Shown one piece after another: positions 43,451-51,402 of a DNA stretch of 64,000 nucleotides. Position 1 is the first letter of the stretch. Each line of letters opens with the position of its first letter. The notes under the pieces are model-generated. The model was not told where the DNA came from. It ran no database searches and saw nothing but the letters and a program-made list of their open reading frames with translations. The stretch is from Saprospira sp. CCB-QB6. Its GTDB lineage: Bacteria > Bacteroidota > Bacteroidia > Chitinophagales > Saprospiraceae. Made by a program: the position numbers and the translations under genes. The DNA lies in the NCBI RefSeq assembly GCF_028464065.1, contig NZ_CP116808.1, forward strand, positions 3,129,501 to 3,193,500. Reading direction: 5' to 3'.

Positions 43451-43474
43451 TATGCAGGGTTAAAACCCTGCATA
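43451..43474. repeat. Short palindrome 2 (GCAGGGTT..AACCCTGC)
   Basis: TATGCAGGGTT-AA-AACCCTGCATA, 11-base perfect arms. Same plan as palindrome 1 with compensated stem changes. Confidence 0.8.
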
Positions 43475-43536
43475 AACAAACATCTTCTAGGCTGCCTAAA
43501 TCATAAATGCAGTAATTCTGAGGGCCGTTAAAAGCT

Positions 43537-43558
43537 GTGGAGGGTTTTAACCCTCCAC
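43537..43558. repeat. Short palindrome 3 (GGAGGGTT..AACCCTCC)
   Basis: GTGGAGGGTT-TT-AACCCTCCAC, ten-base perfect arms. Confidence 0.8.
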
Positions 43559-43590
43559 GCTATGGATCTAGGCTATTTTTTGTTGTCTGG

Positions 43591-43610
43591 CTGTAGGTTT
43601 CAACCTACAG
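43591..43610. repeat. Short palindrome 4 (GTAGGTT..AACCTAC)
   Basis: CTGTAGGTT-TC-AACCTACAG, nine-base perfect arms, the same stem as palindrome 1. Confidence 0.8.
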
Positions 43611-43620
43611 GCCCATGTAG

Positions 43621-43760
43621 CAGGCCCGAAGGGCCGCAGGCCTAGCGATGTGCAGCAGTGGCCGTCAGGCCAGACCAAGCGGGCCTAAGCCCGCGCAGGG
43701 CCGAGCGAATAGCGAGCTGCGAAACGTAGCGCCGCAAGGCGAAGCCGCAGCGGAGGCCCC
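43621..43760 (-). repeat. GC-rich intergenic structured repeat, copy 15 (GGGGCCT end type)
   Basis: Inverted, downstream of the ABC exporter. Hairpin 1 is CGCTGCGGC/GCCTTGCGGCG-like, hairpin 2 GCGGGC/GCCCGC, hairpin 3 GGCC/GGCC and the tail hairpin GGCCC/GGGCC. Confidence 0.85.
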
Positions 43761-43770
43761 AAAAAACAAT

Positions 43771-43806
43771 AAAAAAAGCCATCCCTACAATTAGGAATGG
43801 CTTTTA
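43771..43806 (-). terminator. Terminator of the ABC exporter gene
   Basis: A stem of AAAAGCCATTCC pairing with GGATGGCTTTT (one mismatch), followed on the minus strand by a T tract. It lies 10 bp past the stop, so the repeat element is outside the main transcript. Confidence 0.85.
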
Positions 43807-43815
43807 GTTTTGGGG

Positions 43816-45618
43816 TTAATGTTCAAACTGCAATTTGGCGAGTTGTTGATAAACCCCATCTTCTTTTTGGCTAAGCTCTTGGTGGTTCCCTTCTTCGATA
43901 ATCTCGCCATGTTCTAAGACATAAATGCGGTCCACTTCTCGGATCGTGGCGAGGCGGTGGGCAATGATGATCGAGCTGCGGCCCTGCATGAGGGTATTGA
44001 GGGCATCTTGGACCAAGCGTTCAGATTCTGCATCTAGGGCCGAGGTGGCCTCATCTAAGAGCAAGATCTTGGGATCTTTTAGGATGGCGCGGGCAATGGC
44101 GATCCGTTGGCGCTGTCCCCCCGAAAGGGTAATTCCCCTTTCGCCCACAATAGTATCTAGGCCCTCTGGAAACTGCTGGATAAACTCCCAGGCATTGGCT
44201 TTTTTTGCGGCCTCGATGAGCTCTTCCTCGCTGGCGTCTAGTTTTCCGTAGGCAATATTCTCGCGGATGGTTCCGCCAAACATCATGACCTCTTGGGGGA
44301 CAATAGCCATGTTTTGGCGCAATTGGCTGAGGTTGTAGTGGCTAATATCTTGGCCATCAATAAGGATGTTGCCCTCTTGTTGTTGGTAGTAGCGGAGCAA
44401 AAGCTGCACGATGGTTGATTTTCCAGCGCCAGAACTTCCGACTAGGGCCACTTTTTCGCCTGCTTTTAGCTCAAAACTAATGTTTTTAAGGACTTGGATA
44501 TCGGGTCTAGAGGGATAACTAAAGGCCAGCTGATCAAAGCGGATATTGCCCTGAAGTTGGAGTTTGCCGCTGGGGGCTTGGGCCTCTACCTCTGTATCTT
44601 GCTCCAAAATATCTAGAATGCGTTCTGAGGCGCCCACGGCCCGCACCAGTTGCTCGTAGAAGTTGCCTAGGCTAAAGAGCGAACCGCCCAAAAGGGCTGT
44701 ATAAGTAATAAACTGGACAAAATCATCGGAATGGAAGCCATTGGGGTCGGTTTCATCGATCATGCTGGCGCCCATCCAAAGGATGAAGAAAATGGCTCCA
44801 AAGAGCACGGCAATAATAAAGGCAATAAAAAGTCCTCGAACTCTGGCAAAGCGCAAAGAAATCTGGACCACATTATCGACCGATCGGCCATATCTTTTGC
44901 GTTCAAACCATTCAGAGGTAAAGGCCTTGACCACGGCAATGGCCGAGAGGGTCTCGTCTAAAATTACATTGGTGGCGGCCAACTCATCCTGTCTAGTTTT
45001 CGATAACTTCCGAATATATCGGCCAAAGACCATAGCAATGACAATCACGACGGGAAAGGTACCGAGCATGATGAGGGTCAATTTGGGGGCAATGATGGCA
45101 ATAAAGGTCAGGCCGCCCAACAAGATGATAATTTGTCGGATAAATTCGGCCAGCGTAATCGAGATGGCATCTTGTAGTTGCTGTACATCGGTTGTTGCGC
45201 GGCTGGCCAGTTCGCCTACTCGGCGTTGCTCAAAAAAGTGAATGGGTTGGCGGATCAGTTGGCTGTATAAATCTTTGCGAATATCGGCCATTGATTTTTC
45301 ACTCACATAAGTAATGAGTAGGGTGCGGATATAGGAAACGCTGGCCTGCGAAAGAAGAAGGATCAACAGCAACCAGCCGATGCCATTGAAGGTAAGGCCA
45401 TAGGCTGCTTCTCGGTCAGGATCGGCAATGGCGAGTAGCTCGCCAGCGGCCCAAGGAAAAACTAAAAAAACAGAGCTGCCAAGCATGAGCAGAATGAGCG
45501 AAATCCCAAAAGCTAGGCGATAGGGCTTTATATAGGAGAGGAGTTTTAGGGCCCGTTTGAGGCCGTCTTTTTTCAGTTTTTTGCGCCCTTTTTGGGCCTG
45601 ATCATCTTGTTTAGACAT
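43816..45618 (-). CDS. ABC exporter, fused permease-ATPase (MsbA/MdlB-like)
   Basis: An inner-membrane half-transporter of 600 residues that works as a dimer. Residues about 35-330 hold six membrane helices of the type I exporter fold. The ATPase domain follows. Walker A GSSGAGKST is near residue 393, the Q-loop in MAIVPQEVMMF near 435, the signature LSGGQRQRIAIARAIL near 500, Walker B ILLLDEATSALD near 525 and the H-loop IIIAHRLATI near 555. The substrate may be a lipid, LPS precursor, peptide or drug; MsbA homologues in Bacteroidota are many and this one cannot be assigned. The Lys-rich N-terminus (KGRKKLKKDGLKRALKLL) suggests a cytosolic start. Transcribed alone. Confidence 0.93.
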   Translation of the reverse strand: MSKQDDQAQKGRKKLKKDGLKRALKLLSYIKPYRLAFGISLILLMLGSSVFLVFPWAAGELLAIADPDREAAYGLTFNGIGWLLLILLLSQASVSYIRTLLITYVSEKSMADIRKDLYSQLIRQPIHFFEQRRVGELASRATTDVQQLQDAISITLAEFIRQIIILLGGLTFIAIIAPKLTLIMLGTFPVVIVIAMVFGRYIRKLSKTRQDELAATNVILDETLSAIAVVKAFTSEWFERKRYGRSVDNVVQISLRFARVRGLFIAFIIAVLFGAIFFILWMGASMIDETDPNGFHSDDFVQFITYTALLGGSLFSLGNFYEQLVRAVGASERILDILEQDTEVEAQAPSGKLQLQGNIRFDQLAFSYPSRPDIQVLKNISFELKAGEKVALVGSSGAGKSTIVQLLLRYYQQQEGNILIDGQDISHYNLSQLRQNMAIVPQEVMMFGGTIRENIAYGKLDASEEELIEAAKKANAWEFIQQFPEGLDTIVGERGITLSGGQRQRIAIARAILKDPKILLLDEATSALDAESERLVQDALNTLMQGRSSIIIAHRLATIREVDRIYVLEHGEIIEEGNHQELSQKEDGVYQQLAKLQFEH

Positions 45619-45727
45619 TGTTCATTTCTTCTTACTGGCCAAAAAATAGGCTGTTAAGGCGCAAAAGTAATTGTTTTTGAACAATAAGCGGGGCGCAAAT
45701 AGCCATATTTATGTCATTTTTTGGCCT

Positions 45728-45765
45728 AAAAAAGGGCAAAACAACCAGTTGTTGCTTTGCCCTTT
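45728..45765 (-). terminator. Terminator of the DUF1573 gene
   Basis: A stem AAAGGGCAAA/TTTGCCCTTT extended by ACAAC/GTTGT, followed on the minus strand by six T. It is directly after the stop. Confidence 0.85.
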
Positions 45766-45768
45766 GGC

Positions 45769-46392
45769 CTATTCTTTTGGCGCTTTCACCTCGGCCAAAA
45801 TCAGGAGCTCTACCTTTTCTTGAGGGAGGTTTGTTTTCAGTGTAATTGTTTTGCGTTGCGGCCCTTTTTTGCCTTTGCTATTAAAAACCACTTTAATTTT
45901 GCCTCTTTCGGCGGTTTCTAAAGCCTTTTTGGGGTATTCGGGCACCACACAGCCGCAGCTTCCTTGCGCACTAAAAATTTGTAGCGGCATATTGCCCGTA
46001 TTCTGAAACTCAAATTCAACCTCTACTTTTTGTCCCGCTTCTAACTCGCCAAAATCATGAACAGTTTGAATGAATTCCATTTTTGGGCGGGGAATAGCCT
46101 GTTCTAATGCGGCAATTTTCTCCTCTTTCAATAGCAGCTCTCGGTTCATCTTTTTGGTCAGGCTTTCTAGGGCCAGGAGGCGAGCCATCATAGAATCTTG
46201 GCGGGCAATGCTATTATTTAGCGCCTCTTGTAGGCCTGCCTGTTGCTCCAACATTCGCAGTTGGTTTAGGCTTTCTTGCTCCAACTTTTCAATGCGGGCC
46301 AACAATTCTTTTTTTGATTGGGCCATTAGGCTGCTGGCGGCCGTACTAAGCAGTAGGCAAAGTAGCACCAGCTTCATTTGCTGAAATCTCAT
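45769..46392 (-). CDS. Exported coiled-coil DUF1573 protein
   Basis: A 207-residue exported protein. The signal peptide ends near residue 25 (SSLMAQ). Residues about 26-98 are a coiled coil (ELLARIEKLEQESLNQLRMLEQQ, LTKKMNRELLLKEEKIAALEQ). The C-terminal DUF1573 domain (about 105-205) is Ig-like, with the hallmark VHDFGELEAGQKVEVEFEFQNTGNMPLQIFSAQGSCGCVVPEYP; the GSCGC cysteines are conserved in the family. The DUF1573 function is unknown; it is very common in the Bacteroidota envelope. Two possible starts (46392 and 46377) both keep the signal. The coiled coil may give an oligomer. Confidence 0.88.
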   Translation of the reverse strand: MRFQQMKLVLLCLLLSTAASSLMAQSKKELLARIEKLEQESLNQLRMLEQQAGLQEALNNSIARQDSMMARLLALESLTKKMNRELLLKEEKIAALEQAIPRPKMEFIQTVHDFGELEAGQKVEVEFEFQNTGNMPLQIFSAQGSCGCVVPEYPKKALETAERGKIKVVFNSKGKKGPQRKTITLKTNLPQEKVELLILAEVKAPKE

Positions 46393-46426
46393 GATATAAC
46401 TAGGTTTTAAATGATATGATTTAATT

Positions 46427-46566
46427 GGGGCTGCCCCGCCCTGCGGGCGGGTCGGGCTGTGTCAGGGCTCGCAGTTCTGCTCGGCCCTTCGGCGGCTATG
46501 CCGCCTTGGTCTGGCCTTCGGCCACCCTTTTCCATCCCTCAGCCGGCTGGCGCTGCGCGCCCGAGC
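46427..46566 (+). repeat. GC-rich intergenic structured repeat, copy 16 (GGGGCTG end type)
   Basis: GGGGCTG end 35 bp before the DUF1573 start codon, pointing away from it. Hairpin 1 is CCCGCCC/GGGCGGG, hairpin 2 GGCGGC/GCCGCC and hairpin 3 GGCC/GGCC. It ends CCATCCCTCAGCC with a tail hairpin of the GGCGC/GCGCC type. Confidence 0.85.
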
Positions 46567-46627
46567 CAAAGAAAAGGCCTAAAGGCCAAAAAAGAGCAGT
46601 AGAAAGTTAGGGCCAAAATAAAAAAAA

Positions 46628-47035
46628 CTAGGGATTCCATTTCTTTTTGCCATAGGCATAAAGTTCTTGCAGGGCGCCACTGCCCAAAACGGCAATACAA
46701 GCCGAGGTGCCCAAGGCGCCTCCAAATCCTTTAAAGAATTGGCTTTGGGCAAAAAAGAGGCTGGCAAAAATGAGGGCCGAAATCAATTGGCTGGGCAAAT
46801 TGGGTAGGCGATGCGCCTGCGACATACCCGCAAAGCTGGCCCCAAAGAAGATCAGGGGCAGCTCTTCAAGCCAAAAGGAACCCCAACTTTCGGGCAATAG
46901 GGCCGAAAAAAGCGCTATGCCCAAACTCGGAGCGGCCGAAGCCAAAACTGCCGAAAAATGGGCATAGCGCTGTAAGTACAAGCTGCTGTTTTGGCCCAAA
47001 ATGCTAATCAAAAAGATAAGGAAAAAGCGAATCAT
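46628..47035 (-). CDS. Small membrane protein of unknown function
   Basis: A 135-residue protein with about four membrane segments (residues 3-20, 27-48, 56-72, 84-102) and a short basic tail. I recognise no family. It lies 21 bp downstream of the di-haem peroxidase gene on the same strand, so it is probably co-transcribed with it. Confidence 0.6.
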   Translation of the reverse strand: MIRFFLIFLISILGQNSSLYLQRYAHFSAVLASAAPSLGIALFSALLPESWGSFWLEELPLIFFGASFAGMSQAHRLPNLPSQLISALIFASLFFAQSQFFKGFGGALGTSACIAVLGSGALQELYAYGKKKWNP

Positions 47036-47056
47036 GGACCAAAGGTAAGCAATCGC

Positions 47057-48436
47057 TTAGATTTTCTGAATTCGGCAGAGGCCACGGCGAGCTTTTAGCC
47101 ACTGACGTACCTCTAGTAGATAATGCCCCGCAGGCAAGTCGGTAATATGAAGTTGAATTTGGGCTGATTCGGTTTCTTGCCGTTGAATAACCTGTCCCGC
47201 CATGTTGTAAATGGTGACTTGACAAGCTCCTTCGGGCAGATCGAGTTGGACCAAATCGCGGCTAGGGGTGGGGTAGGGCTGCAGTTCTAGGGCATTCTCT
47301 AGTTGTGCTACTGCTGTAGACTGAATAATGCTAAGGCCACCATCAAAAGGATCAGACCATTTGGGATCTGTATATACATTGCTACCCGAAAGGGTGGCCA
47401 AAAAGGCCGCTAGCGCATCTTTTTGGGCCTGAGTCAGGTTAAGCTGTCCTCCAGCGCCCGCCAAGCGAGCATCCAAATTGGTATTATTGGCATTTTGGGG
47501 GACCGCATTATAGTGGTTAATCAATTGCTGCAGATTTGTAATGTTTCCATTGTGCATCAGAGGGCCATTCAAAACGCCTTGAGGGTTGACAATATCGCGC
47601 AAAGAGGGGGCGCGGGTATTGGTCAAATCTATGCCCGTACCATCTGCAGTAGCAATAATTCCATTATTGGCAGAAGCGGAGTCAATATTAAATTCAGAGG
47701 CAAGGTGGCAGCCTTGGCAGCCTGCTCCGCCAACTGTGGGCGGTGTGAGGAAAAGCTGTTTTCCTTGGTTTTCTTGGGCTGTAAAATTACCAAAGTTCTG
47801 GTTGATATTGCCATTGGCTTGGGCCAAACCTTGGTCAAAGCGGCTATCAAAAGATTGGATAGAGCGCACAAATTGAGAGAGGGCCTCCTGCATACGGGCT
47901 TCGGTTATAATTGTATCGCCATAAACAAAGGTAAATAGTTGTTGATAGCGGGGAAGCTCGCTAAGGCGGCGAATAAGGGAATCGAGATCGGGCTGGCCGT
48001 TAGTGCCTGAAAAGCCCATTTCTATATGGTCTTGAATGGGTTGGGTAGTTTGTTCGGCTAGGCTGTTGGCTCGTTCATCCCAAAAGAATTTGACTTCAGT
48101 AGCAAAGCGGGCGTTAATGAGCCGCATAGAGTGGCGGCCAGTGAGTCCGCCGTCTAAACCTAAGGACTGTTTGGCGGTATCGCTAAAGGCAAAAGCTTGT
48201 TTATGACAGCTTGCACAGGAAATTGTCCCATTGGCAGAGAGTTCTTTATCGTAGAATAGGACTCGGCCAAGGGTGGCTACGGCATCGCTCATTTGTTGGT
48301 TGGTGGGCAAATTGTCTAGCTGGATATAAGCGGGAACAGTTTGGTTGGCGTAATTGTCTAGCTGGTCCAAATCAATGGTGCTAGCGCCAAGAACGAGGGC
48401 CATGAGTGCGGCCGCAAAAACAAAGGATAGTCGCAT
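47057..48436 (-). CDS. T9SS-exported di-haem cytochrome c peroxidase family protein
   Basis: A 459-residue exported protein of the MauG/CcpA (di-haem peroxidase) family. The signal peptide is residues 1-19. Two haem c motifs are visible: CASCH near residue 75 (GTISCASCHKQAFAFSD) and CQGCH near residue 238. The typical LGRVLFYDKELSANGTISC string precedes the first. MHNGNITNLQQLINHYN near 300 and LTQAQKDALAAFLATL near 340 complete the family. The C-terminus (about 375-459) is a T9SS sorting domain (LQPYPTPSRDLVQL, ITDLPAGHYLLEVRQW), so the enzyme sits outside the cell or on its surface. Its reaction could be peroxide removal or oxidation of a partner protein. It is divergent from the JmjC-like gene with 281 bp between the two starts. 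Confidence 0.9.
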   Translation of the reverse strand: MRLSFVFAAALMALVLGASTIDLDQLDNYANQTVPAYIQLDNLPTNQQMSDAVATLGRVLFYDKELSANGTISCASCHKQAFAFSDTAKQSLGLDGGLTGRHSMRLINARFATEVKFFWDERANSLAEQTTQPIQDHIEMGFSGTNGQPDLDSLIRRLSELPRYQQLFTFVYGDTIITEARMQEALSQFVRSIQSFDSRFDQGLAQANGNINQNFGNFTAQENQGKQLFLTPPTVGGAGCQGCHLASEFNIDSASANNGIIATADGTGIDLTNTRAPSLRDIVNPQGVLNGPLMHNGNITNLQQLINHYNAVPQNANNTNLDARLAGAGGQLNLTQAQKDALAAFLATLSGSNVYTDPKWSDPFDGGLSIIQSTAVAQLENALELQPYPTPSRDLVQLDLPEGACQVTIYNMAGQVIQRQETESAQIQLHITDLPAGHYLLEVRQWLKARRGLCRIQKI

Positions 48437-48609
48437 AGGTTATGGAGTTAAAGGGGTGGGGAATAAAATGAGTGTAATGGATAGCTTGTCCACTCATTCA
48501 AATTAGTTTTTCTTTAACAACTTAAGCTATGAAAATAGTATTTCCTTAGCTTAATAAAAATTAAACGACTTATAGTTGAAATGGTCTTATAAAATAAGGC
48601 TATGGTCGA

Positions 48610-48617
48610 TAGTTTTG
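48610..48617 (+). promoter_or_regulatory. Possible -7 box of the JmjC-like gene
   Basis: TAGTTTTG matches TAnnTTTG, 100 bp before the ATG at 48718. No TTTG at -33 spacing was found, so this is weak. Confidence 0.3.
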
Positions 48618-48717
48618 ATTTTTTAACGAAGTCGAAAGAGAAATTAAGAATAAAAAGTGGGTACTTGGCACACATACTATAAGAACAGCCATATGATTAA
48701 CTTAAATTGATAATACT

Positions 48718-49587
48718 ATGGAGCTCAAAGCAATTGACCGGATTTCTGCTACAGAAGAAGCCTTTCGACCCTATTATGAGCAGCAGATTCCCTGTGTATT
48801 TACAGATTTTACGGCCCAATGGAAAATGAGAGATTGGGACTATGATTTTTTAGAGAAAGTAGCGGGAGATGATCTCGTGAAAGTGTATAGTAATGCCTAT
48901 AAAAATGGCCAAGCCTTGGATGTGCAAACCAAAGAGGATTTGGAGATTCCGTTTAGGGATTTCTTGGTTTACCTGAGAGAGAATAAGCCGAGTGAATATC
49001 GACTTTTTTTGTTTGACATTTTTAAGGAGCACCCAGAGCTGATTGAGCATATTGAGCAGCCTTCAATTGGGGTACACTTCTTAAACTATCGCTTTTGTTT
49101 TTTTGGTGGTCCAGAAAGCGCCACTCGTATGCATTACGATATTGATTATTCGAATGTTTTTTTGTCTCAGTTTTTAGGGCGGAAAGATATTTTACTTTTT
49201 GATCGTTCTCAGGGGGAGAATCTCTATCAGATTCCTTTGACTACGCATTCTCTAATTGATTTTTCTCGTTTGGAGGAGTATGAGGAGGCAGATTACCCCA
49301 ATCTTCAGCAATTGAAGGGGTATAAACTGAGTCTTTATCCTGGAGAGACCTTATTTATGCCTTCTGGTTATTGGCATTACATTGCTTATCCGGAGAGTAG
49401 TTTTTCGGTGGCTTTGCGGTCTATGTCGAGTAAATGGATAGATGTTTTGCATGGGGCCAACAATGTATTTGTGAGTCGGAACATTCAGCGGGCGATATCT
49501 TTTAGCCCAAGGATGAAGCGGATGATGGATGATTATAAAAAGCAGCTCATCAGAAAGCGATACGAGAACATTCCGATAGAGTTTTAG
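48718..49587 (+). CDS. JmjC-like cupin protein (putative 2-oxoglutarate/Fe(II) oxygenase)
   Basis: A 289-residue cytosolic protein of the cupin_8/JmjC-type hydroxylase group, which use Fe(II) and 2-oxoglutarate to hydroxylate proteins or small molecules. The iron-binding H-x-D pair is TRMHYDIDYSN near residue 139 and the distal histidine is MPSGYWHYIAY near residue 218, with the usual YPGETLFMPSGYWH lead-in. The N-terminal PCVFTDFTAQWKMRDW segment is characteristic of the family. The substrate is unknown. It starts with ATG 48718 and ends with a long perfect terminator. I see no partner gene; the divergent neighbour is the di-haem peroxidase. Confidence 0.88.
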   Translation: MELKAIDRISATEEAFRPYYEQQIPCVFTDFTAQWKMRDWDYDFLEKVAGDDLVKVYSNAYKNGQALDVQTKEDLEIPFRDFLVYLRENKPSEYRLFLFDIFKEHPELIEHIEQPSIGVHFLNYRFCFFGGPESATRMHYDIDYSNVFLSQFLGRKDILLFDRSQGENLYQIPLTTHSLIDFSRLEEYEEADYPNLQQLKGYKLSLYPGETLFMPSGYWHYIAYPESSFSVALRSMSSKWIDVLHGANNVFVSRNIQRAISFSPRMKRMMDDYKKQLIRKRYENIPIEF

Positions 49588-49605
49588 GCTTTGCGTTTAG
49601 ACGGG

Positions 49606-49641
49606 AAAAGGCCTTCGTCCAAGGGACGAAGGCCTTTTTTT
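49606..49641 (+). terminator. Terminator of the JmjC-like gene
   Basis: A stem AAAAGGCCTTCGTCC/GGACGAAGGCCTTTT with loop AAG and seven T. Confidence 0.93.
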
Positions 49642-49650
49642 GTAGCGCTT

Positions 49651-49796
49651 GGGCGCGCAGCGCCAGCCGGCTGAGGGATGGGCAGCAGTGGCCGCAGGCC
49701 AGACCGAGCTTTTTTGAGCAAAGCGAAAAAAGCGAAGGGCCGAGCGAAGAGCGAGCTGCGAGACAGCCCGACCCGCCCGCAGGGCGGGGCAGCCCC
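49651..49796 (-). repeat. GC-rich intergenic structured repeat, copy 17 (GGGGCTG end type)
   Basis: The GGGGCTG end lies 6 bp from the stop of the 101-residue gene. Hairpin 2 is an A/T-rich long stem (GCTTTTTTCG..AAAAAAGC). Hairpin 3 is GGCC/GGCC and the tail hairpin GGCGC/GCGCC. Confidence 0.85.
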
Positions 49797-49801
49797 AAAT
49801 T

Positions 49802-50107
49802 CTAGATACCTAGTGGATTATAATAGAACATCCAAACAAAGGCGAGAATAACGGTGGGCAGCATAATACCTCGGGTAAATTCATCGAGGCGGCGGCGGTT
49901 GGCGATAGCGACGGGAATGAGGTTGCCGCAGATGGCAATCAGGCTAAGGGTGCTATCTTTGAAGCCGGGCCAAGCCGTAGAATAAGTATCCATAATGCCC
50001 GATTGCAAAAGGCTTTTGTTGATAGCGTAGAGCAGGGCAAAGCTAAGGATAGGCGTGAGGAGTCCCCAGATTAGGCCATAGGGGAGACGATCTTTAAAGA
50101 GTTGCAT
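49802..50107 (-). CDS. Small membrane protein, last gene of the pgpH-surE cluster
   Basis: A 101-residue protein with three predicted membrane segments (about residues 10-28, 53-70, 82-97). I recognise no family motif, though small membrane genes next to surE are something I recall from Bacteroidota. The start is 3 bp after the surE stop, so it is in the same transcription unit. Confidence 0.7.
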   Translation of the reverse strand: MQLFKDRLPYGLIWGLLTPILSFALLYAINKSLLQSGIMDTYSTAWPGFKDSTLSLIAICGNLIPVAIANRRRLDEFTRGIMLPTVILAFVWMFYYNPLGI

Positions 50108-50110
50108 AAT

Positions 50111-50881
50111 TTATACTTCTTCCAGAAATTTGAGATGATCTAAAGCGGGATAGGCCGTGAGGTCGTGCATAGAGGGAACGACAGAAACGTAGCCATTTTC
50201 TAGGGCGCAAACGTCGGCATTTTCGTCTTCTTTGGATAAGGTGAACTTGCCTGTTAGCCAATAATAAGTGCGGCCCATGGGGTCGGTATTTTCTAAGAAA
50301 TCCTCGGCCCAATGTCCTTCTGCCTGATGGCAAACCTTAATCCCTTTGATCGTATCGGCGGGTAGTTTGGGGATATTGACATTGAGGAGAAGGGTTTCTT
50401 GCAGGCCTTGTTCGAGGACCTGTTTGATAATTTTGCGGGCGTAGATTTTTGCGGCAGAGAAATCGGCTTCGATGCTATAATCGAGTAGGGAAAAGCCGAT
50501 AGAGGGAATGCCTTCTACGGAAGCTTCCATAGCGGCGGACATAGTGCCTGAGTAAATGATATTGATAGAGGCGTTGGAGCCGTGGTTGATCCCTGAAACA
50601 CAGAGGTCAATATCTTGATTTTTGAGTAAAACATGCTTGGCCAACTTGACACAATCTACGGGAGTGCCCGAACAGGCATAGGCGGGAATATTAGGGCCAA
50701 AAATGCGTTGTTCTTTGAGGCGGAGGGGGTGTTCTAGGGTAATGGCGTGCCCTTGTCCAGATTGTGGACTATCGGGAGCGACGACATAGACCTGCCCAAA
50801 TTCTTGGGCCACTTCTACTAGGGCGCGAATACCTGGGGCGCTTAGGCCGTCATCATTGGTAACTAATATGTTTAGTGACAT
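50111..50881 (-). CDS. surE: 5'/3'-nucleotidase SurE
   Basis: A metal-dependent survival-protein nucleotidase, 256 residues, cytosolic. It hydrolyses nucleoside 5'- and 3'-monophosphates. The signature LVTNDDGLSAPGI is at residues 6-18, including the acidic metal pair. Other conserved strings are VVAPDSPQSGQGHAITL near 35 and VSGINHGSNASINIIYSGTMSAAMEA near 95, with the SGIN asparagine metal ligand. The C-terminus has a family-typical tail. It lies 15 bp after the GNAT gene and 3 bp before the small membrane protein. Confidence 0.96.
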   Translation of the reverse strand: MSLNILVTNDDGLSAPGIRALVEVAQEFGQVYVVAPDSPQSGQGHAITLEHPLRLKEQRIFGPNIPAYACSGTPVDCVKLAKHVLLKNQDIDLCVSGINHGSNASINIIYSGTMSAAMEASVEGIPSIGFSLLDYSIEADFSAAKIYARKIIKQVLEQGLQETLLLNVNIPKLPADTIKGIKVCHQAEGHWAEDFLENTDPMGRTYYWLTGKFTLSKEDENADVCALENGYVSVVPSMHDLTAYPALDHLKFLEEV

Positions 50882-50896
50882 AATTTAGGTAGAAAT

Positions 50897-51400
50897 TTAA
50901 AAGAGTTTAGCCATTAGATATTCGTCAATGTATTGGCCATTGACTTTGGCTGAATGTTTTTTGGTGCCTTCGATTTCGAAGCCTCGTTTTTGGTAAAGCG
51001 CGACTCCTCTTTCATTATGGGTCATGACGGTTAGTTCTAGGCGATGGATGCCGTTTTCTTGTCCCCAGTTTTCTAGGGCCTCAAAAAGGGCATTGCCTAG
51101 GCCTTGTCCCCAAAATTCTTTGAGGATGGAGATGCCAATATGCATAGCGTGCTTGATGCGTTCGCCTTGGCCATAGGGGAAGGCGCCTGCAATATGACCA
51201 ATTAGACGGCCTGTTTCTTCTTCTTCGGCTAAAAAGATGCGATGAATACCCGTAGAGACGGCCATGCGTACTTGAAAGCTGTTCATTTTGCGTTCGCCAG
51301 GTTCTTGTAGCATAAAATCGCTTTCGGCATCGGTGGTTTGCAAAAGCTCAATAAAGGCTTTGGCATCTTGAGGTTTCATGGCACGGATAATATAGCCCAT
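50897..51400 (-). CDS. GNAT family N-acetyltransferase
   Basis: A 167-residue acetyltransferase of the GNAT fold. The acetyl-CoA binding loop is in ISILKEFWGQGLGNALFEALENW near residues 92-113 (Q-G-L-G pyrophosphate loop). Motif B is HRLELTVMTHNERGVALYQKRGFEIEGTKK near 120-150. The N-terminus (IIRAMKPQDAKAFIELLQ) is the usual first strand and helix. The substrate may be a ribosomal or small-molecule amine. The start is only 2 bp after the pgpH stop, so translation is probably coupled. Confidence 0.9.
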   Translation of the reverse strand: MGYIIRAMKPQDAKAFIELLQTTDAESDFMLQEPGERKMNSFQVRMAVSTGIHRIFLAEEEETGRLIGHIAGAFPYGQGERIKHAMHIGISILKEFWGQGLGNALFEALENWGQENGIHRLELTVMTHNERGVALYQKRGFEIEGTKKHSAKVNGQYIDEYLMAKLF

Positions 51401-51402
51401 AA

